Assembly: GCF_000935045.1 (NCBI RefSeq)
Contig: NZ_JYKS01000013.1
Span: forward strand, 35,763 to 99,762
Direction: 5' to 3'
Source of the DNA: Pseudomonas sp. 10-1B
GTDB lineage: Bacteria; Pseudomonadota; Gammaproteobacteria; Pseudomonadales; Pseudomonadaceae
Length of the DNA stretch: 64,000 bases
Part shown: positions 1 to 7,715 of the stretch, in pieces
Layout of the letters: each line of letters opens with the position of its first letter
How positions within the stretch are numbered: position 1 is the stretch's first letter
Notes under the pieces: generated by a model
The model's database searches: none
What the model was told of the DNA's origin: nothing
Seen by the model: the letters and a program-made list of their open reading frames with translations, nothing else
Position numbers and translations under genes: made by a program

Positions 1-276
1 TTCGATACGGTCGGCGATTTTCAGCAGGACGTTGGAGCGGTCCTGCACCGAGGTACGGCCCCAGGCGTCGGCGGCGGCGTGGGCGGCGTCGAGCGCCTTG
101 TCGATATCTTCGGCAGTGGAACGGGGGAATTCGGCGATCAGCTTGCCATTCACCGGGGACGTGTTCTCGAAGTACTGCCCCTTGACCGGAGCTACGAACT
201 CGCCACCGATGTAGTTGCCGTAGCGGCTCTTGAAGGAAACCTTCGCGCCCTCGGTACCGGGATGTGCGTAACGCAT
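1..276 (-). CDS. NAD-dependent aldehyde dehydrogenase, N-terminal part (cut by window edge)
   Basis: Only the first 92 codons lie in the window; the gene runs off the left edge. The protein begins MRYAHPGTEGAKVSFKSRYG and continues with the YIGGEF and ENTSPVNGK motifs of the AcoD/ExaC acetaldehyde dehydrogenase group, which is normally about 506 residues, so the catalytic Cys and Glu are outside. The role known for the family is oxidation of acetaldehyde and related aldehydes to acids with NAD+. The ATG is preceded by AGGAG about 8 nt upstream. A -24/-12 sigma-54 promoter lies 48 nt upstream, and a sigma-54 activator gene is divergent, so this gene is probably its target. Substrate is inferred from family and context. 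Confidence 0.9.
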   Translation of the reverse strand, partial: MRYAHPGTEGAKVSFKSRYGNYIGGEFVAPVKGQYFENTSPVNGKLIAEFPRSTAEDIDKALDAAHAAADAWGRTSVQDRSNVLLKIADRIE

Positions 277-323
277 GGTGTGTCTCCTGGGTCTTGTGTT
301 TGTTAGGGAGTTGAAAAGCGTAG

Positions 324-339
324 AGCAAAGGTCGGGCCA
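324..339 (-). promoter_or_regulatory. Sigma-54 (-24/-12) promoter of the aldehyde dehydrogenase gene
   Basis: Read on the minus strand the site is TGGCCCG-ACCT-TTGCT, against the consensus TGGCACG-N4-TTGCW. There is one mismatch and both invariant GG and GC dinucleotides are correctly spaced. It lies 48 nt upstream of the ATG at 276 and faces a divergent gene for a sigma-54-dependent activator. Confidence 0.75.
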
Positions 340-443
340 GCGTTTCGAGCACCAGGTAAATCAATGACTTGGGTCAGCTTCCGGGCCTGGAGCGGCGGCC
401 GCCGTGCCAGCTCCGGTACGCGCTGGGTGACACTTTGTACCGT

Positions 444-456
444 TTGCGACACGCAA
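444..456. promoter_or_regulatory. Possible activator binding palindrome (TTGCG-ACA-CGCAA)
   Basis: A perfect 5-bp inverted repeat sits about 105 nt upstream of the -24 element of the aldehyde dehydrogenase promoter. That is a typical distance for an upstream activating sequence of a sigma-54 activator. It is short, so the assignment rests on position only. Confidence 0.25.
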
Positions 457-531
457 CAGGAGGGTGCATTGCAAAGCCTTCCCGGGTGGAGGATGCTGAC
501 GGGACTCTCTATCTGCGGAGAACTACAACAA

Positions 532-2547
532 ATGCAGAGCAATCATTTCACTCGCCATGCCCAGCAAGTCCATACCGTTGCCCATGGTGGGGCCGGGGAG
601 GGCGGTAGTGATCCGTCCATCGCCCGCTCCTGGCTGCGCTGCCTGGAGGACTACCACCTCGACCCTTCGGTGATCGAGGCCCCCGTGGTGCTCGAGCACG
701 GGCGCCTGCTGGAAAGCCGCGAGCGCCTGCGCCAGGTGCTGCAAATTGCCGATCATGAAATGAACAGCCTGCACCAGCAGCTTTCCGGGGCCGGCCACGC
801 GGTGCTGCTGACCGACGCGCGCGGGGTGATCCTCAATTGCGTCAGTGCGCCCACCGAGCGGCGCAGCTTCGAGCGTGCGGGGTTATGGCTGGGCGCCGAC
901 TGGAGCGAGGCGCGCGAGGGCACCAACGGTATCGGCACCTGCCTGGTCGAGCGCCAGGCGCTGACCATCCACCAGAACGAGCACTTCCGTGGCCGCCACA
1001 CCGGCCTGACCTGCTCGGCCAGCCCGGTGTTCGACCCACATGGCGAGTTGCTGGCGGTGCTCGATGTGTCCTCGGCGCGCCCCGACGTTTCGCGGCAGAG
1101 CCAGTTCCACACCATGGCCCTGGTCAATCTGTCGGCGAAAATGATCGAGAGCTGCTACTTCCTGCGCCATTTCGAACGCCAGTGGTTGCTGCGTTTCCAC
1201 CTGCAGGCCGAGTCGGTCGGCCTGTTCAGCGAAGGCCTGCTGGCCTTCGACGGTGACGGACACATCTGCGCCGCCAACCAGAGCGCACTGAACCTGCTGG
1301 GCACCGTGCGCGGTGGTGTGCTGGGCAAGCCCGTGGAACGCTTTTTCGCCTGCAGCCACGACGAACTGTTCAGCCGCGCCACGCCGGCCGGCAGCACGGT
1401 CTGGCCGCTGCACACCCTTGACGGGCGCCAGGTATTCGCCAGCCTGCGTGGCCAGGCTCGGGCGCCGGTGTGGTCGGTGCCGGTTGGCCAGCCACGGCCT
1501 GCGCGCGAAGTGGAACCGCTTATCTGCCTGCTCGACCCAGCCCTGCAAAACGATTTCCGCCGCAGCGTGCGCGTGTTCGAGCGTGATGTGCCGCTGCTGC
1601 TGCGTGGCGAGACCGGCTGCGGCAAAGAGGCCTTCGCCCAGGCTGTGCACCAGGCCAGCGAGCGGCGTGGCAAGCCGTTTATAGCGATCAACTGCGCCTC
1701 GATCCCGGAGAGCCTGATCGAGAGCGAGCTGTTCGGTTACCGCGGCGGCAGTTTTACCGGTGCGCGCAAGGAAGGCATGCGCGGCAAGTTGCTGCAGGCC
1801 GATGGCGGCACCTTGCTGCTGGACGAGATCGGCGACATGCCACTGGCCTTGCAAACCCGCCTGCTGCGCGTGCTGGAGGAGCGCCAGGTGGTGCCGATCG
1901 GTGGCGAGCCGCAGGCGGTGGACGTGCGCATTGTCAGCGCCACCCACCGCGACCTGCTGGAGCGGGTGGAGCAGGGCAGTTTCCGCGAGGACCTGTATTA
2001 CCGCCTGAATGGCCTGGAAGTGGCGTTGCCGGCGGTGCGTGAGCGCAGTGACAAGGCACAGTTGCTGGACTTCCTGCTGCGCCAGGAGGCGCAGGGGCAA
2101 CCGATCGACCTCGAGCCCAGGGCGCGGCAGGCACTGCTCGACTTTGCCTGGCCGGGCAACGTGCGGCAGATGCGCAATGTGCTGCGGACCTTGGTGGCAC
2201 TTTGCGAAGAGTCCTACATTGCATTTTCGGATCTCCCAACGATTGTCCGTGGCAGCGCCAATCCTGTGGGAGCGGGCGCGCCCGCGAAGACGGCCGACCA
2301 GGCAATACAGGGCGAGGGCGTTGCCCTCGTTCGCGGGCACGCCCGCTCCCACAGGTCCTGCGTTGATCGAGAAATTGATGATGAACCCGTGGGTACGGAG
2401 GTTTTGCAAGACGCGGAACGGCAAGCGTTAATGGAGATCCTGCAGGCAAAACACTGGCACCTCACCCGTGTCGCCGAGCACTTAGGGATAAGCCGCAATA
2501 CCTTGTATCGAAAACTGCGCAAACACGGCATTGCCAGGGCCGACTGA
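532..2547 (+). CDS. Sigma-54-dependent transcriptional activator, AcoR-like (GAF/AAA+/Fis HTH)
   Basis: A 671-residue bacterial enhancer-binding protein. An N-terminal GAF-type sensor region is followed by the AAA+ domain with Walker A GETGCGKE (359-366), Walker B LLLDEIGD, and the sigma-54 loop as GSFTGA (406-411) instead of the usual GAFTGA. The C-terminal Fis-type helix-turn-helix contains LGISRNTLYRKLRKHG. I chose the ATG at 532 (GGAG 11 nt upstream) because the 56 codons further upstream (from 364) have no family-like sequence. Residues about 578-608, in the linker between AAA+ and HTH, are the in-frame translation of a REP doublet (2264-2355). It is divergent from the aldehyde dehydrogenase gene and its sigma-54 promoter, which makes it the likely activator of that gene. 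Confidence 0.92.
   Translation: MQSNHFTRHAQQVHTVAHGGAGEGGSDPSIARSWLRCLEDYHLDPSVIEAPVVLEHGRLLESRERLRQVLQIADHEMNSLHQQLSGAGHAVLLTDARGVILNCVSAPTERRSFERAGLWLGADWSEAREGTNGIGTCLVERQALTIHQNEHFRGRHTGLTCSASPVFDPHGELLAVLDVSSARPDVSRQSQFHTMALVNLSAKMIESCYFLRHFERQWLLRFHLQAESVGLFSEGLLAFDGDGHICAANQSALNLLGTVRGGVLGKPVERFFACSHDELFSRATPAGSTVWPLHTLDGRQVFASLRGQARAPVWSVPVGQPRPAREVEPLICLLDPALQNDFRRSVRVFERDVPLLLRGETGCGKEAFAQAVHQASERRGKPFIAINCASIPESLIESELFGYRGGSFTGARKEGMRGKLLQADGGTLLLDEIGDMPLALQTRLLRVLEERQVVPIGGEPQAVDVRIVSATHRDLLERVEQGSFREDLYYRLNGLEVALPAVRERSDKAQLLDFLLRQEAQGQPIDLEPRARQALLDFAWPGNVRQMRNVLRTLVALCEESYIAFSDLPTIVRGSANPVGAGAPAKTADQAIQGEGVALVRGHARSHRSCVDREIDDEPVGTEVLQDAERQALMEILQAKHWHLTRVAEHLGISRNTLYRKLRKHGIARAD
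2264..2355. repeat. Class A REP doublet inside a coding sequence
   Basis: Two inverted copies of CCTGTGGGAGCGGGCG..CCCGCGAA (2264-2289 and 2330-2355) enclose 40 nt that contain a second small palindrome CGAGGGC-GTT-GCCCTCG. The same class-A doublet is found between genes elsewhere in the window. Here it lies within the sigma-54 activator gene and is read through in frame. Confidence 0.9.
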
Positions 2548-2613
2548 GCGAAACAGCGAGTGCGATTTGTCGCGCCCTGGGCTACCCTGCCTCGATGTTT
2601 TGCGAGGTCGACC

Positions 2614-3963
2614 ATGCATATTCACATTCTCGGTATTTGCGGCACTTTCATGGGTTCGCTGGCGGTGCTGGCCAAGGAACTTGGCCACCGCGTCACCGGT
2701 TCGGACGCCAACGTCTACCCCCCGATGAGCACCCAGCTCGAAGCCCAGGGCATCGAACTGACCCAGGGCTATGACCCGGCCCAGCTGGACCCGGCGCCAG
2801 ACCTGGTGGTCATCGGCAACGCCATGTCGCGCGGCAACCCGGCGGTGGAGTACGTGCTGAACAAGGGCCTGCCCTATGTCTCCGGGCCACAGTGGCTGGC
2901 CGATCACGTGCTGCAAGGCCGCTGGGTGCTGGCGGTTGCCGGTACCCACGGCAAAACCACCACCAGCAGCATGCTGGCCTGGGTGCTGGAGCACGCCGGC
3001 ATGAGCCCGGGCTTCCTGATTGGCGGTGTGCCACAGAACTTCTCGGTGTCGGCCCGTTTGGGTGACACGCCGTTCTTCGTGGTCGAAGCTGACGAGTACG
3101 ACAGCGCCTTCTTCGACAAGCGCTCGAAGTTCGTCCACTACCACCCACGCACCGCGATCCTCAACAATCTTGAGTTCGATCATGCGGACATTTTCCCGGA
3201 CCTGGCCTCGATCGAGCGACAGTTCCATCACCTGGTACGCACCATCCCCAGCGAAGGCCTGGTCATCCACCCGACCACCGAGCAGGCGCTGGAGCGGGTA
3301 ATCGGCATGGGTTGCTGGACCCCGGTGCAGACCACCGGGGCGGGTGGTCAGTGGCAAGCCCGCCTGCTCAGCGCCGACGGTTCGCGCTTCGAAGTGCTGT
3401 TCGAAGGCGAAGCGCAAGGTGTGGTGGACTGGGCGCTGACCGGCCAGCATAACGTCGCCAACGCCCTGGCCACCCTGGCGGCGGCCCGCCATGTAGGCGT
3501 AGTGCCGGCCATGGCCATCGACGGCCTGAGTGCCTTCAAGAGCGTCAAGCGGCGCATGGAGAAGGTCGCCGAGGTGCAGGGCGTGACCATCTACGATGAC
3601 TTCGCTCACCACCCGACCGCCATCGCCACCACCCTCGACGGCTTGCGCAAGCGCGTTGGCGAGGCCCCGGTAATCGCGGTGATCGAGCCGCGCTCCAACT
3701 CGATGAAGCTGGGCGCCCACCGTGACGGCCTGCCGGAAAGCGTCAACGACGCCGACCAGGTGATCTGGTACGCGCCGGCCAACCTGGGCTGGGACCTGGC
3801 CGCCACCGCCGCGCAGTGCAAAGTGCCGAGCGTGGTCGCCGACAGCCTCGAAGCGATCATCGAGCGGGTCAAGGGCCAGGCTCGGCCCGGCACCCACGTG
3901 GTGATCATGAGCAACGGCGGCTTCGGCGGCCTGCACGGCAAGCTGGCCGAGGCGCTGAAGTGA
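2614..3963 (+). CDS. mpl: UDP-N-acetylmuramate:L-alanyl-gamma-D-glutamyl-meso-diaminopimelate ligase
   Basis: A 449-residue Mur-ligase family protein that joins the recycled murein tripeptide to UDP-MurNAc in the cytoplasm (peptidoglycan recycling). The start [14 protein letters not shown] gives the N-terminal nucleotide-binding motif. The ATP P-loop [10 protein letters not shown] begins at residue 110, followed by the [16 protein letters not shown] and [11 protein letters not shown] motifs characteristic of Mpl. A GAGG ribosome site precedes the ATG at 2614. Its stop overlaps the GTG start of ubiX by two bases, so the two are translationally coupled. Confidence 0.96.
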   Translation: MHIHILGICGTFMGSLAVLAKELGHRVTGSDANVYPPMSTQLEAQGIELTQGYDPAQLDPAPDLVVIGNAMSRGNPAVEYVLNKGLPYVSGPQWLADHVLQGRWVLAVAGTHGKTTTSSMLAWVLEHAGMSPGFLIGGVPQNFSVSARLGDTPFFVVEADEYDSAFFDKRSKFVHYHPRTAILNNLEFDHADIFPDLASIERQFHHLVRTIPSEGLVIHPTTEQALERVIGMGCWTPVQTTGAGGQWQARLLSADGSRFEVLFEGEAQGVVDWALTGQHNVANALATLAAARHVGVVPAMAIDGLSAFKSVKRRMEKVAEVQGVTIYDDFAHHPTAIATTLDGLRKRVGEAPVIAVIEPRSNSMKLGAHRDGLPESVNDADQVIWYAPANLGWDLAATAAQCKVPSVVADSLEAIIERVKGQARPGTHVVIMSNGGFGGLHGKLAEALK

Positions 3964-4589
3964 GCGGGCCGGAGCGCATCACCCTGGCCATGACGGGCGC
4001 CTCGGGCGCCCAGTATGGCCTGCGCCTGCTCGATTGCCTGGTGCGTGAGGACCGCGAGGTGCACTTCCTGATCTCCAAGGCCGCGCAACTGGTGATGGCC
4101 ACCGAGACCGACGTGGTGCTGCCGGCCAAGCCTCAGGCGATGCAGGCCTTCCTCACCGAATACACCGGCGCCGCCGACGGGCAGATCCGTGTGTATGGCA
4201 AGGAAGACTGGATGTCGCCGGTAGCCTCGGGGTCTGGCGCCCCGGCGGCGATGGTGGTGGTGCCGTGTTCCACCGGTACGCTGTCGGCGATTGCCACCGG
4301 TGCCTGCAACAACCTGATCGAACGCGCCGCCGACGTCACCCTCAAGGAACGTCGGCAACTGATCCTGGTGCCACGCGAAGCGCCGTTCTCCACCATCCAC
4401 CTGGAGAACATGCTCAAGCTGTCGCAGATGGGCGCGGTGATCCTGCCGGCGGCACCGGGCTTCTATCACCAGCCGCAGACCATCGACGACCTGGTCGACT
4501 TCGTCGTGGCGCGTATTCTCAACCTGCTGAACATACCCCAGGACATGTTGCCGCGTTGGGGGGAGCATCACTTCGGGGTGGATGATTGA
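3960..4589 (+). CDS. ubiX: Flavin prenyltransferase UbiX
   Basis: A 209-residue protein that transfers a dimethylallyl group to FMN to make the prenyl-FMN cofactor of the UbiD decarboxylase used in ubiquinone synthesis. The N-terminal [15 protein letters not shown] flavin-binding loop, the [13 protein letters not shown] segment, and [17 protein letters not shown] are typical of the family. The start is the GTG at 3960 overlapping the mpl stop (GTGA arrangement), giving the expected family length. The downstream lipoprotein gene overlaps its stop. Confidence 0.95.
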   Translation: MSGPERITLAMTGASGAQYGLRLLDCLVREDREVHFLISKAAQLVMATETDVVLPAKPQAMQAFLTEYTGAADGQIRVYGKEDWMSPVASGSGAPAAMVVVPCSTGTLSAIATGACNNLIERAADVTLKERRQLILVPREAPFSTIHLENMLKLSQMGAVILPAAPGFYHQPQTIDDLVDFVVARILNLLNIPQDMLPRWGEHHFGVDD

Positions 4590-4873
4590 AGCGAGCGCTG
4601 GCGGGTTTGCTGGCGCTGTTGTTGCTTAGTGGCTGCGCCACGGTGCGCACGCTGGATGCCAACAAGCCTGGGGCGCCGGTGGTATACGCCGGTACCCGGT
4701 TGGACTTGTACGTGATCAATGGCGGGTGTTGCCCGCGGGATCATTACGGGACTGATGCGCCGGCGTACCCAGGGTTGGACCTGCCCGGGAGCATGTTGCT
4801 CGATACCCTGTTGTTGCCGTTGTCATTGCTTACAGCAGCAGGGGTGGGTTTCCAGGCTACTGGTGGCCTGTGA
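4586..4873 (+). CDS. YceK/YidQ-family small lipoprotein
   Basis: A 95-residue protein starting with TTG at 4586, overlapping the ubiX stop by 4 nt. The signal peptide [10 protein letters not shown] ends in a lipobox, predicting a lipid-anchored mature N-terminal Cys. The body ([32 protein letters not shown]) matches the pattern of the small YceK/YidQ (DUF1375) lipoproteins; function is not known. It is the third gene of a probable mpl-ubiX-lipoprotein unit, followed by a class A REP doublet. Confidence 0.8.
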   Translation: MKRALAGLLALLLLSGCATVRTLDANKPGAPVVYAGTRLDLYVINGGCCPRDHYGTDAPAYPGLDLPGSMLLDTLLLPLSLLTAAGVGFQATGGL

Positions 4874-4876
4874 GGG

Positions 4877-4970
4877 CCCTTTCGCGGGTAAACCCGCTCC
4901 TACGGGGATTTGCGCCGCTCTCAGCCCTGATGATTTACCTGTGGGAGCGGGCATGCCCGCGAAGAGGCCA
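4877..4970. repeat. Class A REP doublet
   Basis: An inverted pair: TTCGCGGGTAAACCCGCTCC (a GTAGGAGC variant) at 4881-4900 and CCTGTGGGAGCGGGCATGCC from 4938. It fills the gap between two convergent genes. Confidence 0.85.
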
Positions 4971-4983
4971 TCACAGGTAAAGC

Positions 4984-5628
4984 CTATTTCTTGCCCAACC
5001 TGCGCAACTCATCCGACTCCACAATCCGCACCCCATCCTCTTCCTCCAGCGCCAGCCGCCACAGCGCCCGGGCCAGGGTGCAGGCCTCGATCCCCCGGTA
5101 CTTACCGGGTAACAACCTGGAAAACGGCGAAGCCAACTTTTCACTCAGCCGCGGCTCGATCCGCTCGCCCAGCAGCAAAGACGGCCGCACGATGGTCAAC
5201 TGCGGCCAGTCCTGGGCCTTGAGCGCTTCTTCCATCTCGCCCTTGACCCGGTTGTAGAAAATCGACGATTCAGGGTCGGCACCCACCGCACTGACCACCA
5301 GCAGATGCCGTGCGCCCAACTCCCTGGCACGCTTGCTGAACGCCACCACCATGTCCAGGTCCACCGCCCGGAAGGCCGATTCGGAGCCGGCCTGCTTCAG
5401 CGTGGTGCCCAGGCAGCAATAAGCGATATCGACCCGCCCGGCCAGCTGCGGGAGAAACACCGCCGGGTCGCCTACCGGGTTTTCCAGGTGCGGGTGCTCG
5501 GCCAGCGGCCGGCGGGTAGGCGCCAGTACGCGGGTGATGGTGGGCTCGTTGAGCAGGCGGTCGAGCAGGTGTTCACCTGTCAGACCGGTGGCACCGGCAA
5601 GCAGGACATGCTGAGGCGTCAAATACAT
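4984..5628 (-). CDS. NAD(P)-binding Rossmann protein, HTATIP2/SDR-a type
   Basis: A 214-residue atypical short-chain dehydrogenase-like protein. The nucleotide-binding motif GATGLTG is at residues 12-18, followed by the [13 protein letters not shown] and [14 protein letters not shown] segments and [10 protein letters not shown], which supplies the Tyr-x3-Lys-like YNRVK. This is the pattern of the TIP30/HTATIP2 group; no substrate can be assigned. A GGGAGAG ribosome site precedes the ATG. It lies 27 nt downstream of the MORN/C13 lipoprotein gene on the same strand and is probably cotranscribed with it. Confidence 0.82.
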   Translation of the reverse strand: MYLTPQHVLLAGATGLTGEHLLDRLLNEPTITRVLAPTRRPLAEHPHLENPVGDPAVFLPQLAGRVDIAYCCLGTTLKQAGSESAFRAVDLDMVVAFSKRARELGARHLLVVSAVGADPESSIFYNRVKGEMEEALKAQDWPQLTIVRPSLLLGERIEPRLSEKLASPFSRLLPGKYRGIEACTLARALWRLALEEEDGVRIVESDELRRLGKK

Positions 5629-5655
5629 GATGTCTCTCCCTTGTTACACACAAGC

Positions 5656-7389
5656 TTAGTGGCTGCCGGGCGTTTTTGCCTGTTCCTCCACGTTGGCCTG
5701 TGCGGCATTACGCAACGCTTCTTCGGCCTGTTGCCGGCGCAGGTGCTGCCAGTGTTCAAGCACGTCCGGCGGCGCCCACAACTGCGGCTCGGAAGCCTCG
5801 AAACCTTCCCTTCGTTCTCTTTCGGCAACGCTGGCGCGCGCCAGTTCAAACGCCTGTTTGAGGTCGTCGGTCTGGTTCAGCGCCTCGGCGAACAGAGCAT
5901 CGCCAAAGTAGGTGAAGTCCGCTTCTTCCGAGCAACCGAAGGAGACACGATCGGCACGGGCGGCGGTCATGATCACGGTGCGCTGATCCTTGAGCGGTGC
6001 GATATAGCCACCTGAATAGCAGGCAGAGATGACGATTATCTTGTCGCGGTCTTTCAAGGGCGCCAGGGCGCTGGCCAGTTCGTCGGCCGACAGGTCGGCC
6101 AGTTGCAGGCGCGGTTGGTCGAGCACCAGTTGGTGGTCGTGGCTGCCATGGCTGGTGAGATAGATGAACACCAGGTCTTCGGGGCCGCTGCGCTCGGCCA
6201 GGGTGCGGGCGGCGCGGCTGAGGTTCTCGCGGGTGGCCATGGGGCGGCTGGCCATGTGGTCGCGGTGGTTGACCAAGGTGACCTGGCCACGGGCGCCAAA
6301 GCGCACCTTGAGCATGTTGCTGACGTAGTCGGCTTCACGCAGGAACACACTCTGCTGGCCATCACCGGCCACCACCAGGCTGTACAGCTGGATCGGCGGC
6401 GCCGAGCGCGGTACCCGGGCCAGCGCCTCCTCCAGCAGCCGGCCCTGGTTGAGTAAGGCCAGGTCCAGTGGGTCGGGCAGCAGCTTGCCTTTGTGGTCGC
6501 GCACGCGCACGCCGTTGGCCCAGACGCCGCTTTCGACCTTGCCGTTGGCCAGGATCAGCCGCCCCTTGCCATGGTAGGCGTCGTTCAGGAAGCTGCCGAT
6601 GTACCTGCTGCCGTCGGCCAGTTGCAGGCTGCCCTGGCCCGACAGGCGCCAGTCGGCGAAGTTGCCTTTGTAGTGGCTGCCGTCGCTGCCCAGCAGCTCG
6701 CCTTCGCCAATCAGCGAGCCGTCCTTGAATTCGCCGATCCACACATCGCCATCGGCGCTTTCGTAGCGGCCACGTCCCTCCAGGCGGTTGTCCTTGAACT
6801 CGCCGATGTATTGTTCGCCGTCGATGCTTTCATAGGTGCCGCTGCCTTGCAGTTGGCCGTTGACGAAGCGGCCGCTGAACTGGTTGCCGCTGGCATCGCT
6901 GCGCACTCCGGCACCGTTGGGCTGGCCCTTGGCGAACAGGCCCTGGTAGCGGCTGCCGTCGGCCAGTTCCAGCTCGCCCGCGCCTTCGTACAGGTCGTCC
7001 TTGAATTGGCCGCGGTAGGTCTGGTCGGCCTGCTTGAGGGTGCCTTCGCCGTCACGGCGGCCGTGGCTGAAGGTGCCGGCATAGTGGCTGCCCGGGGTAG
7101 TCAGGTCGCCCAGGCCCTGGAACAGCCCCTTGGCGAACTGGCCGCGGTACACCTCGCCGTTGCGGCCATGCCACTCGCCCTGGCCGTGCCACTGGCCGTT
7201 CTTGAAGCTGCCGGCGTACCAGCTGCCGTTGGGGTAGTCGATGCGCCCCTCGCCCTGCAGCAGGCCATCGACCACCTCGCCCCGGTAACGCCCGCCGTCG
7301 GGCAGGCGCGCGTCCGGCGGCAGCAGCGATTCGCCATCGCCACAGGCGGCGAGCAGCAGGACCAGGGTAATGGGTAGCAGTGGACGCAT
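5656..7389 (-). CDS. Lipoprotein with about 11 MORN repeats and a C13 (legumain/caspase-like) protease domain
   Basis: A 577-residue protein. The signal peptide ends in the lipobox LLAAC (Cys16). Residues about 33-290 are eleven to twelve MORN units of about 23 residues (pattern YxGxFxxGxxxGxGxxxxxDG). The C-terminal 240 residues match the peptidase C13 fold, with the His motif YLTSHGS (His414) and the Cys motif VISACYSGG (Cys457), the catalytic dyad spacing of caspase/legumain-like enzymes. The start at 7389 is chosen because the signal peptide begins there; the open frame upstream is REP-derived. It is probably anchored in the outer membrane or periplasm. Substrate and biological role are unknown. 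Followed at 27 nt by an NAD(P)-binding protein gene. Confidence 0.85.
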   Translation of the reverse strand: MRPLLPITLVLLLAACGDGESLLPPDARLPDGGRYRGEVVDGLLQGEGRIDYPNGSWYAGSFKNGQWHGQGEWHGRNGEVYRGQFAKGLFQGLGDLTTPGSHYAGTFSHGRRDGEGTLKQADQTYRGQFKDDLYEGAGELELADGSRYQGLFAKGQPNGAGVRSDASGNQFSGRFVNGQLQGSGTYESIDGEQYIGEFKDNRLEGRGRYESADGDVWIGEFKDGSLIGEGELLGSDGSHYKGNFADWRLSGQGSLQLADGSRYIGSFLNDAYHGKGRLILANGKVESGVWANGVRVRDHKGKLLPDPLDLALLNQGRLLEEALARVPRSAPPIQLYSLVVAGDGQQSVFLREADYVSNMLKVRFGARGQVTLVNHRDHMASRPMATRENLSRAARTLAERSGPEDLVFIYLTSHGSHDHQLVLDQPRLQLADLSADELASALAPLKDRDKIIVISACYSGGYIAPLKDQRTVIMTAARADRVSFGCSEEADFTYFGDALFAEALNQTDDLKQAFELARASVAERERREGFEASEPQLWAPPDVLEHWQHLRRQQAEEALRNAAQANVEEQAKTPGSH

Positions 7390-7473
7390 GGTGAAGACCG
7401 GGCAATAGGTCTGCCGAGTATGACGCAGAATGTGGGGCTGAGACAGATATGGCATAAGCAGATGGGGCATGCG

Positions 7474-7561
7474 CCTGTGGGAGCGGGCGTGCCCGCGAAC
7501 ATCGGCGAAGCCGGTGCCATCCACCGAGTCGCCTGCTTCGCGGGCATGCCCGCTCCCACAG
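7474..7561. repeat. Class A REP doublet with conserved spacer
   Basis: Inverted copies of CCTGTGGGAGCGGGCGTGCC (from 7474) and GGGCATGCCCGCTCCCACAG (to 7561). The spacer AAGCCGGTGCCATCCACCG recurs, slightly changed, in the doublets at 38.9 kb and 53.7 kb. This and the next repeat fill the 326-nt gap between the MORN gene and acoC, where no gene is seen. Confidence 0.88.
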
Positions 7562-7592
7562 GATTTGTGCTGCCCTGGGGGCTTGTGCAGTA

Positions 7593-7655
7593 CCTGTGGG
7601 AGTTGGCTTGCCGGCGATGCGCCGCGCGGGCGGCGCTCGATCTCACAGGCGCTGC
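7593..7655. repeat. Extended class C REP (single)
   Basis: CCTGTGGGAGTTGGCTTGCC followed by the extension GCGCCGCGCGGGCGGCGCTC. The same extended form occurs inverted at the right end of the window (63788 onward). It lies immediately downstream of acoC, where a butanediol dehydrogenase gene would be expected. Confidence 0.8.
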
Positions 7656-7715
7656 AAAAGCCAAGGCATGCACTTCTATGCCTCAACGCCACCCCAAGTC
7701 ATGCACCTCATCCTT

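Noticed and set aside
364..531. N-terminal 56-codon extension of the sigma-54 activator
   Set aside because: The extension has no family-like sequence, overlaps the putative control region, and the ATG at 532 has its own ribosome site.
2264..2355. Idea that the REP doublet marks a frameshifted or split activator gene
   Set aside because: The frame continues without a stop into an intact Fis-type HTH, so the gene is called whole.
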